Below, in pieces: positions 1-5,679 of a stretch of DNA of 9,502 nt. Origin of the DNA: Elusimicrobiota bacterium (GTDB taxonomy: Bacteria; Elusimicrobiota; Elusimicrobia; Elusimicrobiales; UBA9959). The translations under genes were made by a program, and so were the position numbers. The stretch spans positions 3,155 through 12,656 of the forward strand of contig DNQL01000016.1 in assembly GCA_003500765.1 (NCBI GenBank), given 5' to 3'. The notes beneath the pieces were generated by a model. That model saw only the letters and a list, made by a program, of their open reading frames with translations. It was not told the origin of the DNA and searched no databases. Position 1 is the first letter of the stretch. Each line of letters begins with the position of its first letter.

Positions 1-1
1 G

Positions 2-25
2 CCGAAATAGGTATTGTGTCCCCCT
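2..25 (+). repeat. REP-like repeat, left copy (direct repeat of 1218-1241)
   Basis: These 24 bases (CCGAAATAGGTATTGTGTCC and four more) are identical to 1218-1241, about 1.2 kb downstream. The downstream copy is one arm of a perfect palindrome. The matching opposite arm here would lie left of the window and cannot be seen. The two copies bracket the transposase gene and the yjbQ-type gene. Short palindromes flanking a RAYT gene are the expected arrangement for REP elements, so I read this as the left boundary of the element. Confidence 0.8.
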
Positions 26-82
26 GCGACACGACGTTGTCGCCCGAGGTCTCTACAATTTGACGGGGACATAATACCCATT
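6..82 (+). repeat. Imperfect long hairpin in the RAYT leader (REP-like)
   Basis: Bases 6-23 can pair with 65-82 over 18 positions with one A-C mismatch (9 with 79) and one G-T pair (16 with 72). The right arm, GGGGACATAATACCCATT, is a degenerate copy of the repeat found at 1196-1213. A second 6-bp hairpin lies inside the loop (GCGACA at 26-31 with TGTCGC at 38-43). The structure ends just before the purine-rich ribosome-binding site at 87-94. It could be the DNA hairpin recognised by the transposase, an RNA structure affecting its translation, or both; function is inferred. Confidence 0.65.
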
Positions 83-97
83 AGCCGGGGAGGGTCT

Positions 98-784
98 ATG
101 GCCAGGATAGCCAGGGTGGTGATACCGCAGTGCCCGCATCATGTGACTCAGCGCGGAGTGCGCTCCATGCGAATATTCTCGGACGACGGCGACAGGCGGA
201 AATATATCGGATTATTGAGGGCTAACGGGAAAAAGTACGGGGTGGATTTCCTGGCGTACTGCCTGATGTCCAACCATGTGCACATCGTCGCCGTGCCGGA
301 ACGGCAGGATTCGCTGGCCCGGGCCATCGGCGAAGCGCATCGAAAGTACACAAAGGAAGTCAATTTAAGGGAGGATGTGCGCGGGTACCTTTTCCAGGGG
401 CGCTTCTATTCCTGCCCTACGGACGAACGCTACTTCATCACCGCGGCCTTATACACGGAAAGGAATCCTGTAAGGGCCGGGATCTGCCGTCACGCATGGG
501 AATACCCGTGGTCCAGCGCCGCGTTCCACGCGGGGATCGCGACGCAAGACCCCCTGGTTTCTAAAAGCATAGCGGCGATACGCGCCGATGAATGGGCAAA
601 AATGCTCGGGGAGGACCCGGCTGCGGCTGAGGATCTGAAACGCTGCTCCCGTACCGGACGCCCGGCGGGGCCGCCCGAATTCCTAGGGATGGCGGAAGAA
701 GTCACCGGGCGGCAAATCTTCCCGCGGACTCCGGGCCGCAAGCCGGCCCGGGAGGAGTTCCTCCTCACGTCACCGACGTTTTGA
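98..784 (+). CDS. REP-associated tyrosine transposase (RAYT), Y1/HUH family
   Basis: A 228-residue single-strand DNA transposase of the Y1_Tnp (IS200-like) superfamily, RAYT branch. The HUH metal-binding motif is H60-V-H62 within SNHVHIV. Y119 in ALYTERNPVRAG, about 57 residues later, fits the position of the nucleophilic tyrosine, and the NPVRAG and YPWSS segments are typical of RAYTs. The C-terminal tail with RTGRP and PGRKP also fits the family. The frame is open from 14, but the family start is MARIARVV at 98, preceded by GGGGAGGG at 87-94. The last 20 bases overlap the 3' end of the convergent yjbQ-type gene, so the final residues (about LLTSPTF) are encoded over that gene and may be an extension gained at insertion. 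Catalytic residues are intact, so the enzyme may be active; that is inference. Confidence 0.9.
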   Translation: MARIARVVIPQCPHHVTQRGVRSMRIFSDDGDRRKYIGLLRANGKKYGVDFLAYCLMSNHVHIVAVPERQDSLARAIGEAHRKYTKEVNLREDVRGYLFQGRFYSCPTDERYFITAALYTERNPVRAGICRHAWEYPWSSAAFHAGIATQDPLVSKSIAAIRADEWAKMLGEDPAAAEDLKRCSRTGRPAGPPEFLGMAEEVTGRQIFPRTPGRKPAREEFLLTSPTF

Positions 785-1157
785 TCCAGACCTGCCGGGA
801 ACGAGGACCGTCGTACTCGCAGAGGTAAAGGCCCTGCCAGGTGCCGAGCTGCAGGCGGCCGTCCTCGACGAAGACCGTCAGCGAGGGCCCGGTCAGGACG
901 CTTTTGATATGCGCCGGGGAATTCCCCTCTCCGTGCCGGTAGGGGTAAGCGTCGTCTATTACCTTTGCCAACCCCGCCAGAACGTCGCTCTTCACCGAAG
1001 GGTCGGCGTTCTCGTTTATCGCCAGAGCGCAGGTCGTATGCGGGCAGAACAGGTGACAGAGCCCGTCCTCCAGTCCCGCCTCCGTCACCGCCGCCTGCAC
1101 CTGCCCCGTTATATCGTTCAACTCTTCCCTGCCCGTTTTCACCTGTATTTTTTTCAT
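765..1157 (-). CDS. yjbQ: YjbQ / UPF0047 family protein (secondary thiamine-phosphate synthase-type)
   Basis: A 130-residue single-domain cytosolic protein, the usual size for the family. Hallmarks are HTTCALAINENADPSV (residues 40-55), RHGEGNSPAHIK (74-85) and GRLQLGTWQGLYLCEYDGP (100-118). E. coli YjbQ has weak thiamine-phosphate synthase activity, but the physiological role is unsettled. I chose the ATG at 1157 because homologues start near MKKIQV. An in-frame GTG at 1166 would add three residues (MRI). No clear Shine-Dalgarno precedes either start, but TATAAA lies at 1169-1174, so the message may be nearly leaderless. The gene is convergent with the RAYT gene, overlaps it by 20 bp, and lies between the repeat copies. 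A proline common in LTxPVxDG is phenylalanine here (F96). Confidence 0.9.
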   Translation of the reverse strand: MKKIQVKTGREELNDITGQVQAAVTEAGLEDGLCHLFCPHTTCALAINENADPSVKSDVLAGLAKVIDDAYPYRHGEGNSPAHIKSVLTGPSLTVFVEDGRLQLGTWQGLYLCEYDGPRSRQVWIKTSVT

Positions 1158-1168
1158 GATACGCACAT

Positions 1169-1174
1169 TTTATA
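1169..1174 (-). promoter_or_regulatory. Possible -10 element for the yjbQ-type gene
   Basis: On the minus strand TATAAA lies 11 bases before the ATG at 1157, in an AT-rich patch within GC-rich surroundings. No convincing -35 hexamer is found 16-18 bp upstream; the sequence there is GC-rich and then runs into the palindrome. A start point about 7 bases downstream would leave almost no leader, consistent with the missing Shine-Dalgarno. Weak evidence. Confidence 0.3.
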
Positions 1175-1195
1175 ACATCCCGGCGCCGGTAATTC

Positions 1196-1239
1196 GGGGA
1201 CACAATACCTATTTCGCCCGAAATAGGTATTGTGTCCCC
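1196..1239. repeat. Perfect REP-like palindrome (21-bp arms, 2-nt loop)
   Basis: Bases 1196-1216 are exactly complementary to 1219-1239, with only CC (1217-1218) between them. The right arm plus its flanks (1218-1241) is identical to 2-25 at the left end of the cassette. The perfect symmetry suggests recent formation or maintenance by the adjacent RAYT. No T-run follows on either strand, so it is not a standard intrinsic terminator. It sits between two divergent genes, 22 bp upstream of the TATAAA before yjbQ and 7 bp upstream of the -35 of the next plus-strand operon. Confidence 0.9.
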
Positions 1240-1246
1240 CTATTAA

Positions 1247-1275
1247 TTGAAACCCATGGGGTTTTTATATATACT
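1247..1275 (+). promoter_or_regulatory. Sigma-70-like promoter for the 1313-3130 operon
   Basis: TTGAAA at 1247-1252 (five of six to TTGACA) is followed by exactly 17 bp and TATACT at 1270-1275 (five of six to TATAAT). Transcription would begin near 1282, giving a leader of about 30 bases before the ATG at 1313. The -35 is only 7 bp beyond the palindrome ending at 1239, so the REP element lies where upstream promoter contacts or regulators would bind. Confidence 0.75.
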
Positions 1276-1312
1276 TTCGGGAACAAACGCATGTGAGCCA
1301 CGGAGGGCGCGA

Positions 1313-1564
1313 ATGAACACCGTACTTATAGTCTGCGCGGTAGCGGTAACGATAGGTTTCATAATCTTCGTTTTCCACGCGGTGGAGACGCTGATACAGG
1401 TCCGCCACACGGCCAAGGCCGTGGAGTACCTGGCGCTCAACGCCGACAACAAGCTGGCGGCCCTGGACCCGATGATAAGCGCCGCCAAGTCGGTCTCCGA
1501 GAACGTTTCGTCCGGCTGGTTCCGCGCGGTGCAGTTCTTCTACAACCTGGTCAAGAACCGGTAA
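1313..1564 (+). CDS. Small single-pass membrane protein of unknown function
   Basis: An 83-residue protein with one N-terminal transmembrane helix (about residues 3-23, LIVCAVAVTIGFIIFVFHAV) followed by a mostly helical, probably cytoplasmic or coiled segment ending in LVKNR. The start at 1313 is chosen because GGAGGG lies at 1302-1307. The frame is open from a TTG at 1247, but those bases form the promoter -35. Size and layout resemble DUF948-like membrane-anchored helical proteins; I cannot assign a family. It is the first gene of the operon, with 10 bases to the cNMP-binding protein, so it may anchor or assist that protein or the transporter. That link is inferred from position only. Confidence 0.75.
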   Translation: MNTVLIVCAVAVTIGFIIFVFHAVETLIQVRHTAKAVEYLALNADNKLAALDPMISAAKSVSENVSSGWFRAVQFFYNLVKNR

Positions 1565-1574
1565 AGGCGGCCCC

Positions 1575-2060
1575 ATGGGCATCTTCAGCAACATCTACGA
1601 CGAAGACACGCTGCGCAAGATAGAGTTCCTGCGCAGGATACGGCTGTTCGAGGGCATAAGCAAGAAGAGCCTCATCCACGTGCTGGAGAACCTCCAGGAG
1701 CGCACCTACCTCAAGGGCGAGACCATCTTCGCCGAGGGAGACATAGGCCGGGCGCTCTTCATAGTCTTCTCCGGCAAGGTGACGCTCACCAAGCTCAACC
1801 AGGAATCGGGCAAAGCCGAGCCGCTGGCCGAGGTCAACCCCGGAGAGTTCTTCGGCGAGATGGCGCTGCTCGAGGAGATGCCCCGAAGCGCCGGCGCGGC
1901 CGCGGGCGAGGAGACGCAGGTCTTCATGCTCTTCAAGACCAAGCTGGAGTCGCTGCTGTTCTCCTACCCGCGCATCGGCGTGGTCATAGCCTCGCAGCTG
2001 GCCAAGATACTTTCGGCCCGCCTCAGGGCCAAGACCGAGAAGGTCGTCGCCGAGGCCTGA
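1575..2060 (+). CDS. Stand-alone cyclic-nucleotide-binding domain protein
   Basis: A 161-residue protein made of one CRP-type cNMP-binding beta-roll (about residues 20-130) plus a C-terminal helix, without a helix-turn-helix or any catalytic domain. The phosphate-binding cassette reads GEFFGEMALLEEMPRSAGA (90-108). E95, R104 and S105 match the residues that hold the cyclic phosphate and ribose in CRP (E72, R82, S83), so ligand binding is plausible. With no DNA-binding domain it probably acts by protein-protein contact, perhaps regulating the transporter whose ATG overlaps its stop (TGATG, one shared base). A GGCGG stretch precedes the ATG at 1575. Seven of twelve isoleucine codons are ATA. 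The ligand (cAMP, cGMP or other) cannot be read from the sequence. Confidence 0.88.
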   Translation: MGIFSNIYDEDTLRKIEFLRRIRLFEGISKKSLIHVLENLQERTYLKGETIFAEGDIGRALFIVFSGKVTLTKLNQESGKAEPLAEVNPGEFFGEMALLEEMPRSAGAAAGEETQVFMLFKTKLESLLFSYPRIGVVIASQLAKILSARLRAKTEKVVAEA

Positions 2061-3130
2061 TGGCGGACACGACGATAAGGAGACAGGCCCAGTTCCTGCT
2101 GCCGGCGGCCCTGGTGCTGGCTGGCCTCTACCTCGCCGTCAAGGCCGGCGGCGCGGTCTTCCCCCTCATCCTCAGCGCCGCGCTGGCCTACCTGCTCAAC
2201 CCACTGGTCCGCTATTTCGAGGTGCGCGGCATAAAGCGCCTCTACGCCGTAGTGGGCCTCTACGTCGCCGCCGGCGCCATCCTGGCCACGGTCATTTACC
2301 TGGTCGCCTACCTGCTTTCCTTCGAGCTCGAGTCGCTGCAGGAGACCTGGCCGCTCTACGCCAGGCAGTCCGAGGCCTTCGTTTCGAACCTCAACACGAA
2401 GCTGGTGACCAGCTACCCGATGCTGGCCGACCTCAACCTGCCCGGCAAGGCGGCCGGGATGCTGGAGGCCGTCCCGGCCTTCATCCTGGGCCTGCTGCCG
2501 ATGCTCAGCCTGCTGTTCCTGGTGCCGTTCATCACTTTCTTCATCCTGCTGGGCGGCAGCGGGATAATCGACTATCTCCTCGACCACATCCCGTCGAGGC
2601 ATTCCGAGATAGTCCTGCACGTGACCTCGCGCATCGACGAGTCCCTGGGCAATTACCTGCGCGGCATACTGACCGAGGCCTTCATCATCTTCCTGATCGC
2701 CTTCAGCGGCCTGGTGCTGCTGGGAATAAACTATTCCAGCGCCATCGCGATCATAATCGGCTTCTCGAGCCTTGTCCCCTACCTGGGGGCTTTCGTCGGG
2801 GCGGCGCTCGCTTCGGTGGTGGCTTACTTCCAGTTCGGCACTTTCCTGGCGGTGTTCAATGTGCTCATGCTGTTCGCGGGCATACGGTTCTTCGACGACT
2901 GGTTCCTGCAGCCCTATATCATGAAGCGCGCGGTAAAGCTCAACCCCGCCGTCATAGTGTTCGCCCTGATGGCCGGCTGGGAACTGGGCGGGATATGGGG
3001 CGTGGTTTTCTCCATCCCGGTCACCTGCATCGTCAAGGAAACGCTGGCGATAGGCATTGAACTGCAGGAGACGGAATTCCAGTGGAAGCCGGCGCCCGAG
3101 CCGACGCGCATCAGCATCCCCTATACCTGA
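2060..3130 (+). CDS. AI-2E family transporter (PerM/TqsA-like permease)
   Basis: A 356-residue polytopic inner-membrane protein of the AI-2E_transport (UPF0118) family, normal in length. Family features: two N-terminal helices leading to LNPLVRYFEVRG (about 46-57), a soluble helical segment (about 95-140), helices around 140-170, the IDESLGNYLRGILTEAF segment (about 192-208), LVPYLGAFVGA (about 238-248), and the terminal DWFLQPYIMKRAVKLNPAVIVFALMAG block (about 281-307). Members include AI-2 exporters and sodium-proton antiporters, so the substrate cannot be assigned by family alone. Translation is probably coupled to the cNMP-binding gene through the one-base overlap. A strong terminator follows at 3151. 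No signalling synthase such as LuxS is visible here. Confidence 0.93.
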   Translation: MADTTIRRQAQFLLPAALVLAGLYLAVKAGGAVFPLILSAALAYLLNPLVRYFEVRGIKRLYAVVGLYVAAGAILATVIYLVAYLLSFELESLQETWPLYARQSEAFVSNLNTKLVTSYPMLADLNLPGKAAGMLEAVPAFILGLLPMLSLLFLVPFITFFILLGGSGIIDYLLDHIPSRHSEIVLHVTSRIDESLGNYLRGILTEAFIIFLIAFSGLVLLGINYSSAIAIIIGFSSLVPYLGAFVGAALASVVAYFQFGTFLAVFNVLMLFAGIRFFDDWFLQPYIMKRAVKLNPAVIVFALMAGWELGGIWGVVFSIPVTCIVKETLAIGIELQETEFQWKPAPEPTRISIPYT

Positions 3131-3150
3131 GATCCCCCGGCCGTAAATCG

Positions 3151-3177
3151 AAAAAGAGCGCCCGCGCGCTCTTTTTT
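3151..3177. terminator. Bidirectional intrinsic terminator
   Basis: Bases 3151-3161 (AAAAAGAGCGC) pair perfectly with 3166-3176 (GCGCTCTTTTT), an 11-bp stem with a 4-base loop (CCGC). On the plus strand six T bases follow the GC core and end the AI-2E operon 20 bp after its stop. On the minus strand the mirrored run of T ends the tRNA-Leu transcript. One structure therefore serves two convergent transcription units. Confidence 0.88.
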
Positions 3178-3193
3178 ATTTCCCGATATCGTT

Positions 3194-3278
3194 TGCCGAA
3201 GGAGGGGCTCGAACCCTCACGACCCAGAGGATCACGGGTTTTTGAGACCCGCGCGTCTGCCAGTTCCGCCACTTCGGC
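3194..3278 (-). tRNA. tRNA-Leu (anticodon CAA)
   Basis: An 85-nt class II tRNA read on the minus strand. Acceptor stem GCCGAAG pairs with CTTCGGC and the discriminator base is A (3194). The D arm follows with GCGGAACTGGCAGACGC. The anticodon stem is CGGGT/ACCCG with loop CTCAAAA, giving anticodon CAA, which reads UUG. A long variable arm is present, as expected for leucine, and the T arm is GAGGG-TTCGAGC-CCCTC. CCA is not encoded: the next bases are AAC, so it must be added post-transcriptionally. The 5' end is only 5 nt after the deacetylase stop, so the tRNA is probably cut from the end of an mRNA. Confidence 0.96.
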
Positions 3279-3283
3279 TAAAT

Positions 3284-4012
3284 CTATTTCTTCCCGATTG
3301 CGGGGGCGGGGAGCCCTAAAAGGGCGTCCAGCGTCACCGGGGAGAGCCCGCGCTTCTCCGCCTCGGCCAGGACGGCTTCCGTCAGACGGAGGGTGCGCTG
3401 GCGCACCTTCCCCCCGCCGTCGTGAAAGAGGAGTATGGCACCGGGCTTGAGGGCCTTGAGGTAGCCGGCCAGCATCTCCTCGTCGGAAAGCTTGGTCCAG
3501 TCGCTGCCGTAGGTCCAGTTGACCAGCGCGTAGCCTTCGGCGCGGGCGATCTTCCTGACCCAGTCGCGCGAATAGCCGTTGGGCATGCGCATTATATAAG
3601 GACGGTAACCGCAGGCCTTCTCGATGGCCTTCTCCGTCGGCTCCAGCTCCGCCGCCAGTATCTTGTCCTTCTCCGGGTCCACGGCCAGCTTGAAATAGTT
3701 CTTATGCGAGACGGTGTGATTGGCCGCCAGATGGCCTTCCGAGCAGGTCCGTTTCAGCGCCTCCAGGTTCTTGCCGGAGGGCCGGCCGTTGACGAAGAAG
3801 GTGGCTTTGGCACCCTTCGAGGCGAGCAGGTCCAGCAGGGCGGGCGTGGTGGCGCCGGGCCCGTCGTCGTAGGTAAGGGCGAAGGCGGCCCCCGTAGAAG
3901 GGCCGGAGGTGTAGAACTTTCCGGCGTAGTCCTGCGCCCCGGCCGAAGCCGGCAGCAGCAGGCAGACGAAAGCGGTTTTGAGCAGCGGGACCATACTTCT
4001 ATTATATCTCAT
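3284..4012 (-). CDS. Secreted polysaccharide deacetylase (NodB domain, CE4)
   Basis: A 242-residue metal-dependent deacetylase of the CE4/NodB family, predicted to remove acetyl groups from a glycan in the envelope or periplasm. A signal peptide (LLKTAFVCLLLPASAGAQ, cleavage near residue 27) precedes the catalytic domain. Motifs: TYDDGP (47-52) with D49 as base and D50 as metal ligand; metal histidines in H99-T-V-S-H103; RMPNG (142-146) in place of the usual RPPYG; GSDW (169-172); LLFHDG (194-199) with H197. The first ATG (4012) overlaps the permease gene by 11 bp. A second in-frame ATG at 3994 gives a more typical signal peptide and is a credible alternative. TATAAT lies just before it (3999-4004, minus strand). 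The gene ends 5 nt from tRNA-Leu. Confidence 0.9.
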   Translation of the reverse strand: MRYNRSMVPLLKTAFVCLLLPASAGAQDYAGKFYTSGPSTGAAFALTYDDGPGATTPALLDLLASKGAKATFFVNGRPSGKNLEALKRTCSEGHLAANHTVSHKNYFKLAVDPEKDKILAAELEPTEKAIEKACGYRPYIMRMPNGYSRDWVRKIARAEGYALVNWTYGSDWTKLSDEEMLAGYLKALKPGAILLFHDGGGKVRQRTLRLTEAVLAEAEKRGLSPVTLDALLGLPAPAIGKK

Positions 4013-5672
4013 GGCGCTCCAGTTTGGCCCGGCCCAGCTTCCAGGGGAGGTAGAGCGCCGCGGCCGTCACGACGGAGAAACCCGCGGCCGAGAAGGCTAT
4101 GCCGCGCCAGTCCCAGGGATGCTCCCGGCCGAAGCGCTCCGCGAAATGCATCTGCACGGGCCAGGCCTCGAAGCCCATCGCCAGCGCCAGGTAGCCCATG
4201 GCGCAGGCCATGTAGATGAAGCCGCCGTAGGACGATTCTATCTGGTGTATGTTCTCGACGCGGAAATCGGGGAACAGCGCCCCCAGGCCCACGCCCATCA
4301 CGGTTATTACCACCGACGAGACCAAAATGGTGAACAGCGAGAGCCACGAGACGAAGGCGTCGGCCTGGAGAAGGTGGTTGGAGGCCAGCACCAGCACCAC
4401 GCCGATGAGCATGGACGGCGGCAGGGTGAAGAGGAGCTTCTCGCGCATGAACTGGGCGGTGGTGACCGGCGCGCCCTTGGCCAGCCAGTAGCAGTTGCCC
4501 TCCAGGCTTATCGACGGGAAGGTGAAGCGCAGGCCGATGGCGGCCATGACGAAGCCGGCCACGCCGATATTGAGGAACGAGACCATGCTCTTCATGGCCG
4601 GGGTGTCCAGCGGCAGCTGGCGGATGCTGAAGAGGTAGACCATTATAAGCGCGCCTATCAGGATGACCTGCGACCAGTAGCGCGCGTCGCGGGAGAACAT
4701 CAGCCGGTCCTTCCAGTACATCGTGAGAGACCCGCGCCAGCGCGATCCGGCGCGCACCAGGCGCTGCTCCCACAGCAGCCGGGGCAGGCCCCTGAACTTG
4801 GGCGAGGACTGCGCGCCGCTGAAGCCCTGCGCGTACACCCGCCCGGAGAGGAAGTACATGAAGGCGTAGAGCGCGGCGGCGCCGGCCGCCAGCGCTCCGC
4901 CGTAGAAGAAGAACTGGCCCCAGTGCTCCGCGCCGTAGGCCATCATGGCCTTGGTGACCCACCAGGACGGCAGGTATTCCGCCGTCGGGGACTGCAGGTA
5001 CTGTATATACTGAGCCACCACCTCCAGCGAGTCCGGGCGCAGCAGCTGTTCGGGCTTGGAGAAGCGGAAGGCGACATAGACCAGCGAGACGGAGAGACTG
5101 CCCAGCAGCCAGGTCAGGTCGCGCGTCCTCGACGACGGGAACCAGTACATGACCAGCATACTGAAGATGACGCCGAAGGAGCCGGCTACCAGCACGAAGG
5201 GCACCATCAGCAGGCAGTACGAGGCGAAGAAGGCCGGCGAGAGCATCTTCACCTTTATGAGCGCCAGTATATAGGGCACGATGGCCAGGAACAGGGTCCA
5301 CGAGGAGTAGAAGACGGTCTCGAGCGCCTTGTCCATGAACAGCGTGCGGTGGTCGAGCGGGCAGGAGAAGAGGAACTTCAGGTCGAACGAATAATAGAGC
5401 GTCGTCATCGAGATTATTATCGACGACACGATGACCATGGAGAAGGTGATGAGCAGCACCATCGAGGTGAGCTTCCAGGAGAGCATGGGCCCTATCAGCT
5501 GCACGCTGTCGAGGTAGTAGAGCAGGCGCAGGAAGGAGAAATACAGTATCGACAGCATGCCCAGCCCGACGGAGAGGAACATAAGCGTCTTGGCCAGTTC
5601 CCAGCCGCGCAGGGCCTTTATCCTGTTCAGGAAAGAGACGGCTTTTCGTTTAAGGAGGACGGAGAGGAGCAT
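4002..5672 (-). CDS. ABC transporter permease (ABC-2-like exporter subunit)
   Basis: A 556-residue polytopic membrane protein with about 12 hydrophobic segments (roughly 29-53, 67-92, 118-140, 148-176, 186-204, 253-275, 333-351, 364-384, 413-433, 440-465, 482-502, 524-544). The order suggests two six-helix halves joined by a basic cytoplasmic region (about 280-330). The segment SLEGNCYWLAKGAP (389-402) resembles the conserved stretch of the 'putative ABC exporter' family. It starts 7 nt after the stop of the ATPase gene at 5680-6405, which almost certainly energises it. No substrate is indicated; neighbours suggest an envelope component. An opposing 571-codon plus-strand frame lies over it and is a compositional artefact. 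Confidence 0.88.
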   Translation of the reverse strand: MLLSVLLKRKAVSFLNRIKALRGWELAKTLMFLSVGLGMLSILYFSFLRLLYYLDSVQLIGPMLSWKLTSMVLLITFSMVIVSSIIISMTTLYYSFDLKFLFSCPLDHRTLFMDKALETVFYSSWTLFLAIVPYILALIKVKMLSPAFFASYCLLMVPFVLVAGSFGVIFSMLVMYWFPSSRTRDLTWLLGSLSVSLVYVAFRFSKPEQLLRPDSLEVVAQYIQYLQSPTAEYLPSWWVTKAMMAYGAEHWGQFFFYGGALAAGAAALYAFMYFLSGRVYAQGFSGAQSSPKFRGLPRLLWEQRLVRAGSRWRGSLTMYWKDRLMFSRDARYWSQVILIGALIMVYLFSIRQLPLDTPAMKSMVSFLNIGVAGFVMAAIGLRFTFPSISLEGNCYWLAKGAPVTTAQFMREKLLFTLPPSMLIGVVLVLASNHLLQADAFVSWLSLFTILVSSVVITVMGVGLGALFPDFRVENIHQIESSYGGFIYMACAMGYLALAMGFEAWPVQMHFAERFGREHPWDWRGIAFSAAGFSVVTAAALYLPWKLGRAKLERHEI

Positions 5673-5679
5673 CGGGGAC

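Noticed and set aside
490..1203. 237-codon minus-strand frame across RAYT and yjbQ
   Set aside because: Low-complexity Arg/Gly/Pro product overlapping two genes with clear family motifs in other frames.
1196..1239. Palindrome read as an intrinsic terminator
   Set aside because: No T-run follows on either strand, and a copy of its arm lies at the far end of the cassette, which fits a REP element better.
1..1241. CRISPR array or phage-defence system
   Set aside because: The repeats are few, palindromic and unequally spaced, with no cas genes or spacer pattern; they fit REP/RAYT biology.
1247..1312. TTG start extending the small membrane protein by 22 residues
   Set aside because: The TTG is the first part of the -35 element TTGAAA, and the extension would place untranslated promoter sequence in the protein. 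The ATG at 1313 has a good GGAGG-type site.
2060..3130. Quorum-sensing AI-2 exporter as a firm function
   Set aside because: The family name is historical and members have varied substrates, including cations; no AI-2 synthesis or response gene is visible here.
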